A DNA stretch of 48,860 nucleotides from Bacteroidaceae bacterium (GCA_017541265.1 JAFXZK010000013.1:1-48860); one strand, 5' to 3'. Shown: positions 39,426 to 48,231, counted from the stretch's first letter. Numbers and translations are program-made. The notes: generated by a model not told the origin, from the sequence alone.

Positions 39426-41861
39426 ATGCGATACGGTTTTTATGTGAAGTTGGCAGTCGGCTTTTGGCTGGTGCTGGCAAGTGCTCATGCCCAGACGACA
39501 GTGGAGTTTGTCACTCCTGACATCGTTCATGTGGTAAAGGGCAAGCCCACGCAGAGCCTTGTAGTGACGGCAAAGCCTGGGAATGTACAATGTACGACGA
39601 ACAATGGACAATGGAAAAGCTCTAAACTGACGGTGAAGCTTAATCCGGAGACACAAAGCTTGACGTTTATGACGAACAAGGGCAAAGTGCTCCTTAGGGA
39701 ACAGGGCTGGAGTCTCATTCGGAAGAATACAGACGAATTTGAGGTTAGTCAGACTTTCCTGCTTGACAAGGACGAGGCCATCTATGGCTTGGGCACCATC
39801 CAGAACGGCAAGATGAACCGCCGTGGAGAGAAGAAGCGCATGGAGCAGTCGAACCTGGAGGACTTCCAGAACGTGCTGCAAAGCATCAAGGGCTGGGGAC
39901 TCTACTGGGAGAACTACTCGCCCACGCTCTTTGAGGACAATGCCCAAGGGATGACGTTTACCTCGGAGGCTGGTCAGGGCATTGACTACTACTTCATGTA
40001 TGGTGGGAGTGCCGACGGGGTGATTGCCAAGATGCGCGAGCTGACGGGCGACGTGCCGATGTTCCCAATGTGGACTTACGGCTATTGGCAGTCGAAGGAG
40101 CGCTACAAGACAGCCCGTGAGACAGAGGGCATCGTTGACCAGTACCGCGAGTTGCAAGTGCCTCTCGACGGCATCATCCAGGACTGGCAGTACTGGGGGA
40201 GCAACTACTTGTGGAACGCGATGGACTTCATGGCCGAGGAGTTCTCCAACGGCAAGCAGATGATAGAGAATGTACACCGGAAACATGCTCACTTCATGAT
40301 AAGCATCTGGGCAAGCTTCGGACCAATGACTAAGCAGTTCCGCGAGCTTGAAGAGAAGGGCTTGCTCCTGCCCATTGAGACGTGGCCACAGAGCGGCATC
40401 TCGCACATCTGGCCGCCAAGAATGGACTATCCTTCAGGCGTGAAAGTCTATGATGCCTTCCATCCCGAAGCGCGTGCCATCTACTGGAAGTACCTGAAGA
40501 CGCTCTACGACTATGGTACCGATGCTTGGTGGATGGACTCGACAGACCCGGACTTCTTCAATCCCAAGGAGAGCGACTATGCCCATAAGGTCTATGGTGG
40601 CACATGGCGCTCCCAGCGCAATGCCTTCCCTCTGGAGACAGTCCGGGGCATCTATGAAGCCCAAAGAAAGACCCCTCTCTTATCCCCCGAGGGGGAAGAC
40701 TCCTCCCCTCGGGGAGGTCAGGAAGGGGTCTCTAAGCGCGTCTTCATTATGACCCGCTCCAGCTTCGCTGGACAGCAGCACTATGGCTCCAACATGTGGA
40801 GCGGCGACGTGAACTCCTCGTGGGACATGCTGCGAAAGCAAGTGCCGGCAGGACTGAGCTTCACGCTGACAGGCAATCCCAACTTCAACACCGACATTGG
40901 TGGCTTCTTCTGTGGCTCGTACAACACCCGAGGCAGCGGCTCTGCTCCGAGGAATCCGCAGTTCCAGGAGCTATATGTGCGCTGGATGCAGTACGGGCTG
41001 TTCTGTCCTGTCTTCCGCAGTCATGGAGCCGATGCACCTCGCGAGATATGGCAGTTCGGCAAGAAGGGCGAGCCTGTCTATGATGCCATCGAGAAGCAGA
41101 TACGCCTGCGCTATCGCCTTATACCTTATTTATATAGTACGGCTTGGCAAGTGACATCGGGCAGCGACAGCTACATGCGTCCGCTGTTTGCCGACTTTGC
41201 CCCGGACAAGAGGGTGTGGGACATGACCGACGAGTTCATGTTTGGCCGTAGCATCCTTGCCTGTCCCATCGTCAATCCGCAATACACCGAGGAGAAGATT
41301 GTCCGCACCGACGCCATGACGGGATGGGACCGCCAAGATGTAAAAGGTCAGAAGGAAGACGGAAGCGGTGTTGACTGGACGGAAACAAAGACCGCAACAA
41401 AGTACCTGCCGGGCAAGCAAATGGTAAATGGTAAATCTGTAAATTGTAAATGGTATGATTTCTGGACCAACAAGCCATACAAGGGCGGACAGGACATCAC
41501 CATTGAGACCTCGCTTGACCGTGTGCCGATGTTCGTCCGTGCTGGTAGCATCCTTCCCCTTGGCCCCGAGATGCAGTATGTGGGCGAGAAGGCTTGGGAC
41601 AATCTGGAGCTACGCATCTATCCTGGTGCCGACGGGCAGTTCACGCTCTATGAGGACGAGGGCGATGGCTACAACTACGAGAAAGGTGTGTATAGCACCA
41701 TCACATTCCAGTGGAACGACAAGAGCCGCACCCTGACCATCGGTAAGCGTCAGGGAGAGTTCCCCGGCATGTTGAAGACAAGGAAGTTCACCGTCGTCAT
41801 GCCCGATGGCAGTCAGCAGACAGTTGAATACAACGGGGAGGAGAGGACAATCAAGTGTTAA
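39426..41861 (+). CDS. Secreted GH31 alpha-glucosidase/alpha-xylosidase
   Basis: 811 residues with signal MRYGFYVKLAVGFWLVLASA. The N-terminal DUF4968-like beta domain leads to a TIM barrel with the nucleophile D371 in WWMDSTDPDF, MWSGDVNSSWDML and FRSHGADAPREIW; a DUF5110-like domain closes it. The exact specificity (alpha-xyloside or alpha-glucoside) cannot be fixed. Three repeat insertions are tolerated in frame: an AT-rich one at about 52-63 (NVQCTTNNGQWK), a GC palindrome at 415-436, and an AT-rich one at about 665-677 (QMVNGKSVNCKWYD). Confidence 0.92.
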   Translation: MRYGFYVKLAVGFWLVLASAHAQTTVEFVTPDIVHVVKGKPTQSLVVTAKPGNVQCTTNNGQWKSSKLTVKLNPETQSLTFMTNKGKVLLREQGWSLIRKNTDEFEVSQTFLLDKDEAIYGLGTIQNGKMNRRGEKKRMEQSNLEDFQNVLQSIKGWGLYWENYSPTLFEDNAQGMTFTSEAGQGIDYYFMYGGSADGVIAKMRELTGDVPMFPMWTYGYWQSKERYKTARETEGIVDQYRELQVPLDGIIQDWQYWGSNYLWNAMDFMAEEFSNGKQMIENVHRKHAHFMISIWASFGPMTKQFRELEEKGLLLPIETWPQSGISHIWPPRMDYPSGVKVYDAFHPEARAIYWKYLKTLYDYGTDAWWMDSTDPDFFNPKESDYAHKVYGGTWRSQRNAFPLETVRGIYEAQRKTPLLSPEGEDSSPRGGQEGVSKRVFIMTRSSFAGQQHYGSNMWSGDVNSSWDMLRKQVPAGLSFTLTGNPNFNTDIGGFFCGSYNTRGSGSAPRNPQFQELYVRWMQYGLFCPVFRSHGADAPREIWQFGKKGEPVYDAIEKQIRLRYRLIPYLYSTAWQVTSGSDSYMRPLFADFAPDKRVWDMTDEFMFGRSILACPIVNPQYTEEKIVRTDAMTGWDRQDVKGQKEDGSGVDWTETKTATKYLPGKQMVNGKSVNCKWYDFWTNKPYKGGQDITIETSLDRVPMFVRAGSILPLGPEMQYVGEKAWDNLELRIYPGADGQFTLYEDEGDGYNYEKGVYSTITFQWNDKSRTLTIGKRQGEFPGMLKTRKFTVVMPDGSQQTVEYNGEERTIKC
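39579..39612. repeat. AATGTACAATGTACGACGAA repeat in the GH31 gene
   Basis: Short tandem ACAATG words translated in frame near the N-terminus of the mature GH31 enzyme. Confidence 0.65.
40670..40732. repeat. GC palindromic repeat inside the GH31 gene
   Basis: TCCCCCGAGGGGGA and CTCCCCTCGGGGAG hairpins enclosed by GACCCCTCT / AGGGGTCTC ends. It is translated as TPLLSPEGEDSSPRGGQEGV. This is the best-preserved double-hairpin copy. Confidence 0.9.
41418..41454. repeat. ATGGTAAATGGTAAATCTGT repeat in the GH31 gene
   Basis: Tandem TGGTAAA/TTGTAAA words, like the left edge of the window, translated in frame as MVNGKSVNCKWY. Confidence 0.8.
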
Positions 41862-41875
41862 AAATTTAAGTTTCT

Positions 41876-41902
41876 GGAGTTATAATTAGAAGTTATAACT
41901 CC
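41876..41902 (+). terminator. Hairpin after the GH31 gene
   Basis: A perfect 10-bp stem GGAGTTATAA / TTATAACTCC with a 7-nt loop, 15 bp past the GH31 stop. No clear T-run follows, so termination is only possible. A further CTTCATAACTTCC half-repeat follows. Confidence 0.5.
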
Positions 41903-41966
41903 TTATCTTAACTCCTCTTCATAACTTCCGAAACTTCAGTTAAAAATTAATTTAATAGTAACATAA

Positions 41967-44042
41967 ATGAAGAAGCTATTTCTACTTTTCCTGCTCTGTG
42001 GCGGGAGTTCAATGTTCAATGTTCAATGCTCAATGATTATGGCGCAGAACCCTTATCTTCCTCTGTGGGAACATCTGCCCGACGGCGAACCGCGTGTGTT
42101 TGAAGACCCTGACAACCCGGGGAAATTGCGTGCCTACATCATTGGTTCGCATGACACGCACTACTCTGAGTACTGCGGCAATGATGTCCGCATGTGGTCG
42201 GCTCCCGTGGAGGACCTCACCCAGTGGCGCGACGAAGGCCCTATCTTCTCGTACTATGTGGATGGGCACTGGGACACGATGTTTGCCCCCGACCTTGTGG
42301 AGGTCAAGGACAAGGCAACGGGCAAGAAGACCTACTGGCTCTATCCCCACAGCCGTGGATGGCGCCGTGTGGGAATGGTGTGCAAGGGCGACCGTCCCAA
42401 TGGACCTTTCACGCCTGTGAACCTGACTCCCGACGGACGTGCCTGTGTGGACGGCTCACTGATTGACTTCGACCCCAGCGTCTTCGTGGAGAACATCACC
42501 GACAAGAAGGACAGGGACTTCGACAAGGGCTTCCGCGCCTATGTCTTCTATGGCTTCCAGCACTCTACGGCTTGTGAGCTTGACCAGAACACCATGTTCA
42601 GCAAGCGCCCTGGCACGGAGCTGATAGACCCGTTCATCCCTGCAAGCAGCCACGACGGGCGACTGCTCGACAAGGAGGGCAGCGAGTACAAGGCGCTCTA
42701 TCAGGGACAGAACCCGCTGGACTTCAACTTCTTTGAGGCCAGCAGCATCCGTCAGGTGGGCAATAAGTATGTGATGGTCTTCTCCGGCTACTCAGGCAAG
42801 GAATATGGTTTGGGCAACACCAACAGTGCCTTGCGCTATGCCTACGGCGACTCACCCCTTGGCCCCTGGCGTGCCGGTGGCGTGCTCGTTGACAGCCGAG
42901 GCGTGGTGCCCAATGAAGACGGCTCACACCTGACGACCACCAATGCTGCCCACAACACCCACGGCTCTTTGCAGGAAATCAACGGCCAGTGGTATGTCTT
43001 CTACCATCGTCCTCCGCGAGGTTTTGCCAATGCGCGTCAGGCAATGGTGGCGCCCGTGAAGATTGAGTGGGACAAGAAGCCTGTTGCCAAGGGCGGTCAG
43101 GTGCGCATCACAGGCTACGACCCCTTTATCGCTGGCAATGAGTGGACAGCCAAGGCCACTGACGGCAACGAGTACACTGGTGCCGAGGTGACCAGTGAAG
43201 GCTTCCAGATATTCGGCTTGCCTCCCTATCAGTTCTACAGCGCGGGCATTGCCTGCTACATGGCTGGCCCTGGCAGCAACGAATGGTTGCAGGACAACCA
43301 CGACGTGTGGTCGGACCACATGGACCTGGCTGGCATCAAGAATGGCGGCATCGTGGGCTTCAAGTACTTCGGCTTTGGAGGACTTGCCCAGAGCACCAAG
43401 GGACTGCCTGCCTTCGAGGGCATCAAGAAGGGTGACAATGCTCAGCTCTGCCTAAGCCTGACTCCCAGCGGTAAGGGAGCCTTTAAGATTCATGTCATGC
43501 TCGACGGGCCATACGCCAACAATGTTTGGAACGGACGCGAGATTGCCCTTATCTCCGTTGCTGCCGATGCTCCCCGTGAGCCAAAGGACTATAGCGTCTC
43601 CACAGAAGCTGTAGAGGGACTCAGTGGCAAGCACGCCATCTACCTCGTTGTGGAAGGCCCTGACGTAGAGGAACCTCAGCAGCAGAGACAGTTTGGTCGT
43701 CGCCAAGGCCTACAGCGCCCGCAAGGACTCTTTGACCTCCACGGCATCGGCTTTAGCAAGAATCTTCAATCTTCAATCTTCAATCTTCAATCCCCCGAAG
43801 TTGCCATCACCGCCGATGGTCAACGCCTTGCCATCCCTGCAACACCCATCTACAGCAGCAACGCCAATGGCTATACCGATGCCACGCACTATCAGGTCTA
43901 TGCGCCGCTGAAGGCCAGCTCCAAGCTCTCGGCTTCATCTCCGAACCCCGAGGTGAAGTTCGAGGTCAGCCCCGTTGTAGCAGGCCGCGCCACCGTCACA
44001 GCCACATATCGAGGCAAGCAGAAAGTCTTCCTCATCAACTGA
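41967..44042 (+). CDS. Secreted GH43-family glycoside hydrolase
   Basis: 691 residues. The five-bladed GH43 domain (about 27-390) shows AYIIGSHDTHYSEYCG, the APDLVEV strand and the acid in DFNFFEASSIRQVGNKYVMV. A beta-sandwich of CBM type follows (about 400-560) and a final Ig-like part. GH43 enzymes act on arabinosides, xylosides or galactans; the substrate is open. The signal region MKKLFLLFLLCGGSSMFNVQ contains an AT-rich repeat just before the cleavage site (residues 15-24), and another (599-609, NLQSSIFNLQS) lies in the C-terminal part. No -7 box was found. Confidence 0.88.
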   Translation: MKKLFLLFLLCGGSSMFNVQCSMIMAQNPYLPLWEHLPDGEPRVFEDPDNPGKLRAYIIGSHDTHYSEYCGNDVRMWSAPVEDLTQWRDEGPIFSYYVDGHWDTMFAPDLVEVKDKATGKKTYWLYPHSRGWRRVGMVCKGDRPNGPFTPVNLTPDGRACVDGSLIDFDPSVFVENITDKKDRDFDKGFRAYVFYGFQHSTACELDQNTMFSKRPGTELIDPFIPASSHDGRLLDKEGSEYKALYQGQNPLDFNFFEASSIRQVGNKYVMVFSGYSGKEYGLGNTNSALRYAYGDSPLGPWRAGGVLVDSRGVVPNEDGSHLTTTNAAHNTHGSLQEINGQWYVFYHRPPRGFANARQAMVAPVKIEWDKKPVAKGGQVRITGYDPFIAGNEWTAKATDGNEYTGAEVTSEGFQIFGLPPYQFYSAGIACYMAGPGSNEWLQDNHDVWSDHMDLAGIKNGGIVGFKYFGFGGLAQSTKGLPAFEGIKKGDNAQLCLSLTPSGKGAFKIHVMLDGPYANNVWNGREIALISVAADAPREPKDYSVSTEAVEGLSGKHAIYLVVEGPDVEEPQQQRQFGRRQGLQRPQGLFDLHGIGFSKNLQSSIFNLQSPEVAITADGQRLAIPATPIYSSNANGYTDATHYQVYAPLKASSKLSASSPNPEVKFEVSPVVAGRATVTATYRGKQKVFLIN
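42009..42037. repeat. CAATGTTCAATGTTCAATGC repeat in the GH43 signal peptide
   Basis: Three TTCAATG units placed between the hydrophobic core and the cleavage site, in frame (MFNVQCSM). Confidence 0.85.
43762..43791. repeat. AATCTTCAATCTTCAATCTT repeat in the GH43 gene
   Basis: Four perfect TTCAATC units in frame, giving NLQSSIFNLQS. Confidence 0.9.
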
Positions 44043-44121
44043 CAACATCTGAAGACACGAACAGCGCTAATCTTTAACTGAACGCAAAGACAGGGAGGCA
44101 GCAGTGTGCTGCATTAAGACA

Positions 44122-46734
44122 ATGACTGTGAATAGGATACTCTTTCTTTTGTTGATTGTCCTGCCAGTAGAGGTACGGGCGCAGCTGTGTGTCGGTTCTT
44201 TGCGGGTGGAGCATTGTGTGAATCCCTGTGTTGTGGATGTGCCTCAGCCGCGACTATCGTGGGTGAATGAACCTAAGAATGAACGTGTGAAGGGACAGCT
44301 CCAGACGGCTTACCAAATCGTTGTGGCTTCTTCGGAGGAGAAACTGCGGAGAGGTGACTATGACTTGTGGGACAGCGGACGTGTGCCCAGCGACAGGAGC
44401 GTGTTGGTCCCTTATGGTGGCTGCGAGTTAACTTCCGGACAGGACTGCTACTGGATGGTCCGTACTTGGGATAAGAAGGGAAAGCGTTCCAAATGGAGCA
44501 ATGTGGGGCACTGGGGCATGGGGTTGCTGAAGCCAGAAGACTGGCACGCCAAGTGGATTACGGCTCATCAGGAACAGGGTGCTCCGCTCTTCCGAAAGGC
44601 ATTTCTGCTGAAACAAAAGGTGAAGAAAGCCAAGGCGTATGTGACTGCTGGCGGCTACTTTGAGCTATATGTGAACGGCAAAAGGGTGGGGGAGGACCAG
44701 CTGGTTCCAAACTTCACCAACTATACGACCCGCGAAGGACTGGACAAGGGCGGCATTGCTCTGGAGAACAACTTCACGGCATACCGTGTGCTCTACCTTT
44801 CCTATGATGTCACTTCTCTGCTAAGACAAGGGCGTAACGCGCTGGGAGCCATCCTTGGCGACGGCTTCTACCGCAGCACCAGCCATCGCGTGCGTTCTTT
44901 TGGAGAGCCTTGCCTGCTTTGCCAGCTTGAAGTAACATACGAGGATGGAACACAGGAAAGCATTTCCAGCGATGAGACTTGGCTTACCCGTCCCTCGGCC
45001 ATAACCCTGACTGGTGTCTATGACGGTGAAGTCTATGATGCTCGACAGGAAACACCCAAATGGGCAGAAGCTGACTGCGATGAATGGGACTGGCATCCTG
45101 CATATAAGGCTGTTCCGCCTGTGGGAAAGCTCACGGCTCACACTTCGCCCACAGACCGCATTACAGAGATACTGCAGCCCCTCAGCCTTGAGGAGCAGGA
45201 CAGTGCCTTCGTGGTGACCTTCGAAAAGGAAATAGCGGGATGGGTGCGCTTGAAAGACATTCAGGGAAAAGCGGGACAGAAGGTACAGGTTGAATATATT
45301 TGTGAGTCGCCGCTTGGCAAACAGGAGTATTATTGCAAAGGCACGAGTGCGGGCGAAACTTATGCACCGCGCTTCACCTGGTACGTCTTCTCGCAGGTAA
45401 AAGTGCGCGGACTTAGCAGCCTTACGCCTCAGCAGATTCAAGCGGAAGCTGTGAATACCGATGTCCCGCTCTCTGCCGAGTTCCATTGCAGCCATCCTTT
45501 GCTCAATCGCATCAATGCCATCTGGCAACGCTCACAGCTGGACAACATGCACGGCTGTATTGCCAGCGACTGCCCACATCGTGAGCGACTGCCCTATACA
45601 GGCGACGGACAGATAGCCTCTGCAATGGTGATGCTGAACTTCGACGCTGCTGCCTTCTACCAGAAGTGGCTGCAGGATATGCGCGATGCTCAGAATCCCG
45701 TGAGTGGTTATGTGCCCAACGGTGCTCCCTGGCAACCTACTTGCGGCGGAGGAGTGGCTTGGGGTGCAGCCATGAATGTGATTCCCTGGGAATACTATTT
45801 GCAGTATGGCGACTTGCAGCAGCTCCGTCTCTGCTACGAGCCTATGCGAGGTCAGTTGCGTCACATGCTTACTTGGCTCACGCCCGATGGAACAATGTTC
45901 CAACAGATGCGCAATTACGGCACTGACGACCTTTGCTACTGGCTCAACCTGGGCGACTGGGTGCCGCCCTACGGAATGCCTGCCGACGAACTCGTCCACA
46001 CTTTCTACCTCTGGCTATGTGCCACAAACACTGCGAATGCTGCAAAGGTGCTTGGAGACAAGAAGGGAATGCAGGAGTGCGAGGCTATTGCACAGCGCAC
46101 TTGGGAAGCTTTCCACCGCAAGTTCTATAATGCAGAGCAGGCCACCTACGGCGACTTCGGTCCTAACATCCTGGCACTATACATGGGTGTGCCCAAGGAA
46201 CGCAAGGCGGCTGTGGTTGAGACATTGCGCCGCGAAATAATGGAGACACATGGCGGACACATCAATACAGGTTTCGTCACAACTAAGTTCTTCTTTGAGA
46301 CTCTGACGGACAATGGGCTTCACGACGTAGCCACAACAGCTATACTAAAGACCGACTACCCCAGCTACGGACATTGGATTGAGCAGGGAGCCACCGTTAC
46401 TTGGGAACAATGGGACGGTCAGAACTCGCACAATCATCCCATGTTTGGCGGAGGCCTCACTTGGCTGGCACGCAGACTGGCTGGTGTCAATGTAACGACA
46501 GAAGGTGCTGGCTATCGTCATTTTGAGGTTCGGCCAGTGCCTGCTGTGGGTGTTGATACGGTATTCTATGCCCAGCAAACGCCTCAGGGACTGCTTTCAT
46601 CGCGCGTCATCAGCAGCAAAGGACAGCTCCGCTCGTTGGAAGTGCGCGTTCCTGTCGGCAGTACGGCCACAATCTGCCTGCCCCAAAAGACCATCCAAGT
46701 GCAGCAAGGAACTCACAGATTTGAAAACAAATAA
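44122..46734 (+). CDS. Secreted GH78 alpha-L-rhamnosidase
   Basis: 870 residues from the ATG at 44122 with signal NRILFLLLIVLPVEVRAQ. The domain order is typical of GH78: an N-terminal beta domain (WVNEPKNERVKGQLQTAYQI), rhamnosidase-N (YVTAGGYFELYVNGKRVG), then the (alpha/alpha)6 barrel with DCPHRERLPYTGD near 482, the conserved catalytic acid region, NGAPWQPTCGGGVAWG, and the C-terminal YRHFEVRPVP. It removes terminal L-rhamnose from plant or bacterial glycans. It is the last of five hydrolases in the region. A small ORF and a nucleotidyltransferase follow. Confidence 0.93.
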   Translation: MTVNRILFLLLIVLPVEVRAQLCVGSLRVEHCVNPCVVDVPQPRLSWVNEPKNERVKGQLQTAYQIVVASSEEKLRRGDYDLWDSGRVPSDRSVLVPYGGCELTSGQDCYWMVRTWDKKGKRSKWSNVGHWGMGLLKPEDWHAKWITAHQEQGAPLFRKAFLLKQKVKKAKAYVTAGGYFELYVNGKRVGEDQLVPNFTNYTTREGLDKGGIALENNFTAYRVLYLSYDVTSLLRQGRNALGAILGDGFYRSTSHRVRSFGEPCLLCQLEVTYEDGTQESISSDETWLTRPSAITLTGVYDGEVYDARQETPKWAEADCDEWDWHPAYKAVPPVGKLTAHTSPTDRITEILQPLSLEEQDSAFVVTFEKEIAGWVRLKDIQGKAGQKVQVEYICESPLGKQEYYCKGTSAGETYAPRFTWYVFSQVKVRGLSSLTPQQIQAEAVNTDVPLSAEFHCSHPLLNRINAIWQRSQLDNMHGCIASDCPHRERLPYTGDGQIASAMVMLNFDAAAFYQKWLQDMRDAQNPVSGYVPNGAPWQPTCGGGVAWGAAMNVIPWEYYLQYGDLQQLRLCYEPMRGQLRHMLTWLTPDGTMFQQMRNYGTDDLCYWLNLGDWVPPYGMPADELVHTFYLWLCATNTANAAKVLGDKKGMQECEAIAQRTWEAFHRKFYNAEQATYGDFGPNILALYMGVPKERKAAVVETLRREIMETHGGHINTGFVTTKFFFETLTDNGLHDVATTAILKTDYPSYGHWIEQGATVTWEQWDGQNSHNHPMFGGGLTWLARRLAGVNVTTEGAGYRHFEVRPVPAVGVDTVFYAQQTPQGLLSSRVISSKGQLRSLEVRVPVGSTATICLPQKTIQVQQGTHRFENK

Positions 46735-46924
46735 CGACTTATTGTCATTGCCGTCAGAAGAGCCGCCGTTGCGAATTTTAAACATCGAGGCACGCTACCA
46801 AGAATACAAGAACGATGTGGCACGCACACTCAACCGCGAGAATACCGCAAAGATATTAGAGCAAACTAAACAAATGCACGCATGGATACAAGAAAAGTTA
46901 AAGGAAAAGTTATTGCCCCGATGA
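46721..46924 (+). CDS. Small hypothetical partner of the nucleotidyltransferase
   Basis: 67 residues if it starts at the TTG at 46721, inside the end of the GH78 gene; no ATG is available upstream except inside GH78. ARYQEYKNDVARTLNRENTA and QTKQMHAWIQEKLKEKLLPR form one long amphipathic helix pair. Its stop overlaps the nucleotidyltransferase ATG (ATGA), which supports a real reading frame. The first third overlaps a 30-bp repeat (46749-46778) found again at 48232, so the 5' end may be rearranged. Function unknown; not a clear HEPN protein. Confidence 0.45.
   Translation: MKTNNDLLSLPSEEPPLRILNIEARYQEYKNDVARTLNRENTAKILEQTKQMHAWIQEKLKEKLLPR
46749..46778. repeat. 30-bp repeat TGCCGTCAGAAG...GTTGCGAATTT, copy 1
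   Basis: Matches 48232-48261 at 28 of 30 positions. Here it is part of the small ORF before the nucleotidyltransferase. Confidence 0.85.
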
Positions 46925-47256
46925 ACTTTACGCCCGACACCATACAGGGCATTCTTCCCAAGGACTTTGCTCTGGAGTTGGTGCGTCGCTATAAGGAAGC
47001 CATTGCTCCGCACCTCGACCCTGAAATGAAGGTGATGATGTTCGGTTCCTATGCCAAGAATTGTCCCAACGAATGGAGTGACATCGACGTTGCCGTCATC
47101 GTGCCTAAGGTTAATGTGAACGACTGGTGGAACACCGCCGTATCCCTCGGTCGTGCTACCCGCAACATCAGCAGCTACATCGAGCCTATTCTTTTGGAGA
47201 GTGGCGAGGATTCGCCCATCTACCGTGAGGTTCTCCGCACAGGCATAGCAGTATAA
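46921..47256 (+). CDS. Minimal nucleotidyltransferase (MNT-like)
   Basis: 111 residues from the ATG at 46921; an ATG at 46882 would add 13. The Pol-beta-type signature is MMFGSYAKNCPNEWSDIDVA followed by VIV: G-S plus the D-x-D metal pair. IEPILLESGEDSPIYREVLR ends it. Such small enzymes pair with HEPN proteins in toxin-antitoxin units or nucleotidylate proteins. The coupled upstream ORF is the only candidate partner. A clear terminator follows. Confidence 0.85.
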   Translation: MNFTPDTIQGILPKDFALELVRRYKEAIAPHLDPEMKVMMFGSYAKNCPNEWSDIDVAVIVPKVNVNDWWNTAVSLGRATRNISSYIEPILLESGEDSPIYREVLRTGIAV

Positions 47257-47296
47257 GTTGCTAATCATACAGACAAAAAGCGTCCGCTTTGATTCA

Positions 47297-47328
47297 GCCT
47301 TTCCTTCACTTGTAGGGAAGGCTTTTTT
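47297..47328 (+). terminator. Terminator of the nucleotidyltransferase unit
   Basis: An 8-bp stem GCCTTTCC / GGGAAGGC (one G-U), 10-nt loop, followed by TTTTTT. Confidence 0.88.
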
Positions 47329-47386
47329 GTGCCCGATGCTGAAATAATCCGCATAATCCGTTCAATCCGTGGTCGTATAATATCTT

Positions 47387-47655
47387 TAACATGTAATTGC
47401 CATGTAACAAGCCATATAATTATCATATAATTATTAATGGTAATTCGTGGGTCATTGATGGCAATTCGTGTTTTCTTTTAACATGTAATTGCCATGTAAC
47501 AAGCCATATAATTATCATATAATTATTAATGGTAATTCGTGGGTCATTGATGGCAATTCGTGTTTTCTTTTAACATGTAATTGCCATGTAACAAGCCATG
47601 TAATTATCATATAATTATTAATGGTAATTCGTGAGCCATTGATGGTAATTCTTGG
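47387..47655. repeat. 92-bp tandem repeat, 2.9 copies
   Basis: Units start at 47387, 47479 and 47571. The first two are identical apart from the leading bases; the third has a few changes and is cut near 47655. Each unit has the words TAACATGTAATTGCCATGTA and two GGTAATTCGTG/GGCAATTCGTG half-repeats. There is no coding potential. Confidence 0.9.
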
Positions 47656-47715
47656 ATGCTTTAGCACCAAGACGCGATTGTAGTCGCGGAACGTGTTTTT
47701 CTTTACCCCCCTGTT

Positions 47716-47900
47716 CTGGCGGATTTGCAATCCGCCAGCATCAGAGTATAAGCATTTGCAATGCGATAACATTAAGTCGGGATTGCTTTCCCTCCGTCGC
47801 CGTAGGAGTTACGGCTCCCCTCATCAGGCTGCAATGACATTCATTCATTGCTCTAAAGACCTGATTCGCCCTATATCTAATACGGTCGGATTGCAAATCC
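47716..47900. repeat. Cluster of short hairpins with TTTGCAA-type loops
   Basis: CTGGCGGATT-TGC-AATCCGCCAG (47716-47738), GCATT-TGC-AATGC (47752-47764), GCAATGA/TCATTGC (47830-47850) and GGATT-GCA-AATCC (47888-47900). The shared design suggests a REP-like or degenerate mobile element. Confidence 0.7.
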
Positions 47901-47983
47901 ACCCGAACAAAAAGAAAACCTTTTTGTCAAAAACCTTTACATCAAAATCGGGTTTTTTGGAGCCAGACCGTGCCTTGCTTTTC

Positions 47984-48023
47984 ATAAGAGCGTGGACTTA
48001 TGGTCATAAGTCCCTGTACTTAT
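47984..48023. repeat. Two-unit 22-bp dyad array
   Basis: ATAAGAGCGTGGACTTAT at 47984 and ATAAGTCCCTGTACTTAT at 48006, exactly 22 bp apart. Third locus of the family at 13352 and 32384. Confidence 0.88.
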
Positions 48024-48231
48024 TGCCAACACTCCTCGTTCTTTGGGGTAGAAAAACACACTTATTTTTGTCACAAAATGCGCTTCGTTTTGCAAAATGA
48101 TGTAGGACACTGACACTATTCGCACGTTTTGCTCAATTGGCGGACACTGTAACCAGTTGTTTTCCAGATACGATTTGATTTAAGCTCATTTCTCGCATTA
48201 TGGGTACCAAAACACCACCCAGACAAAAAAC

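Noticed and set aside
32484-46734. The five glycoside hydrolases as a polysaccharide utilisation locus
   Set aside because: No SusC/SusD pair, hybrid two-component regulator or sigma/anti-sigma control gene is seen with them, they face both directions, and an unrelated operon interrupts them.
47693-48100. 135-codon plus-strand frame
   Set aside because: It runs through hairpins and the phased dyads, has no start context and no protein-like pattern.
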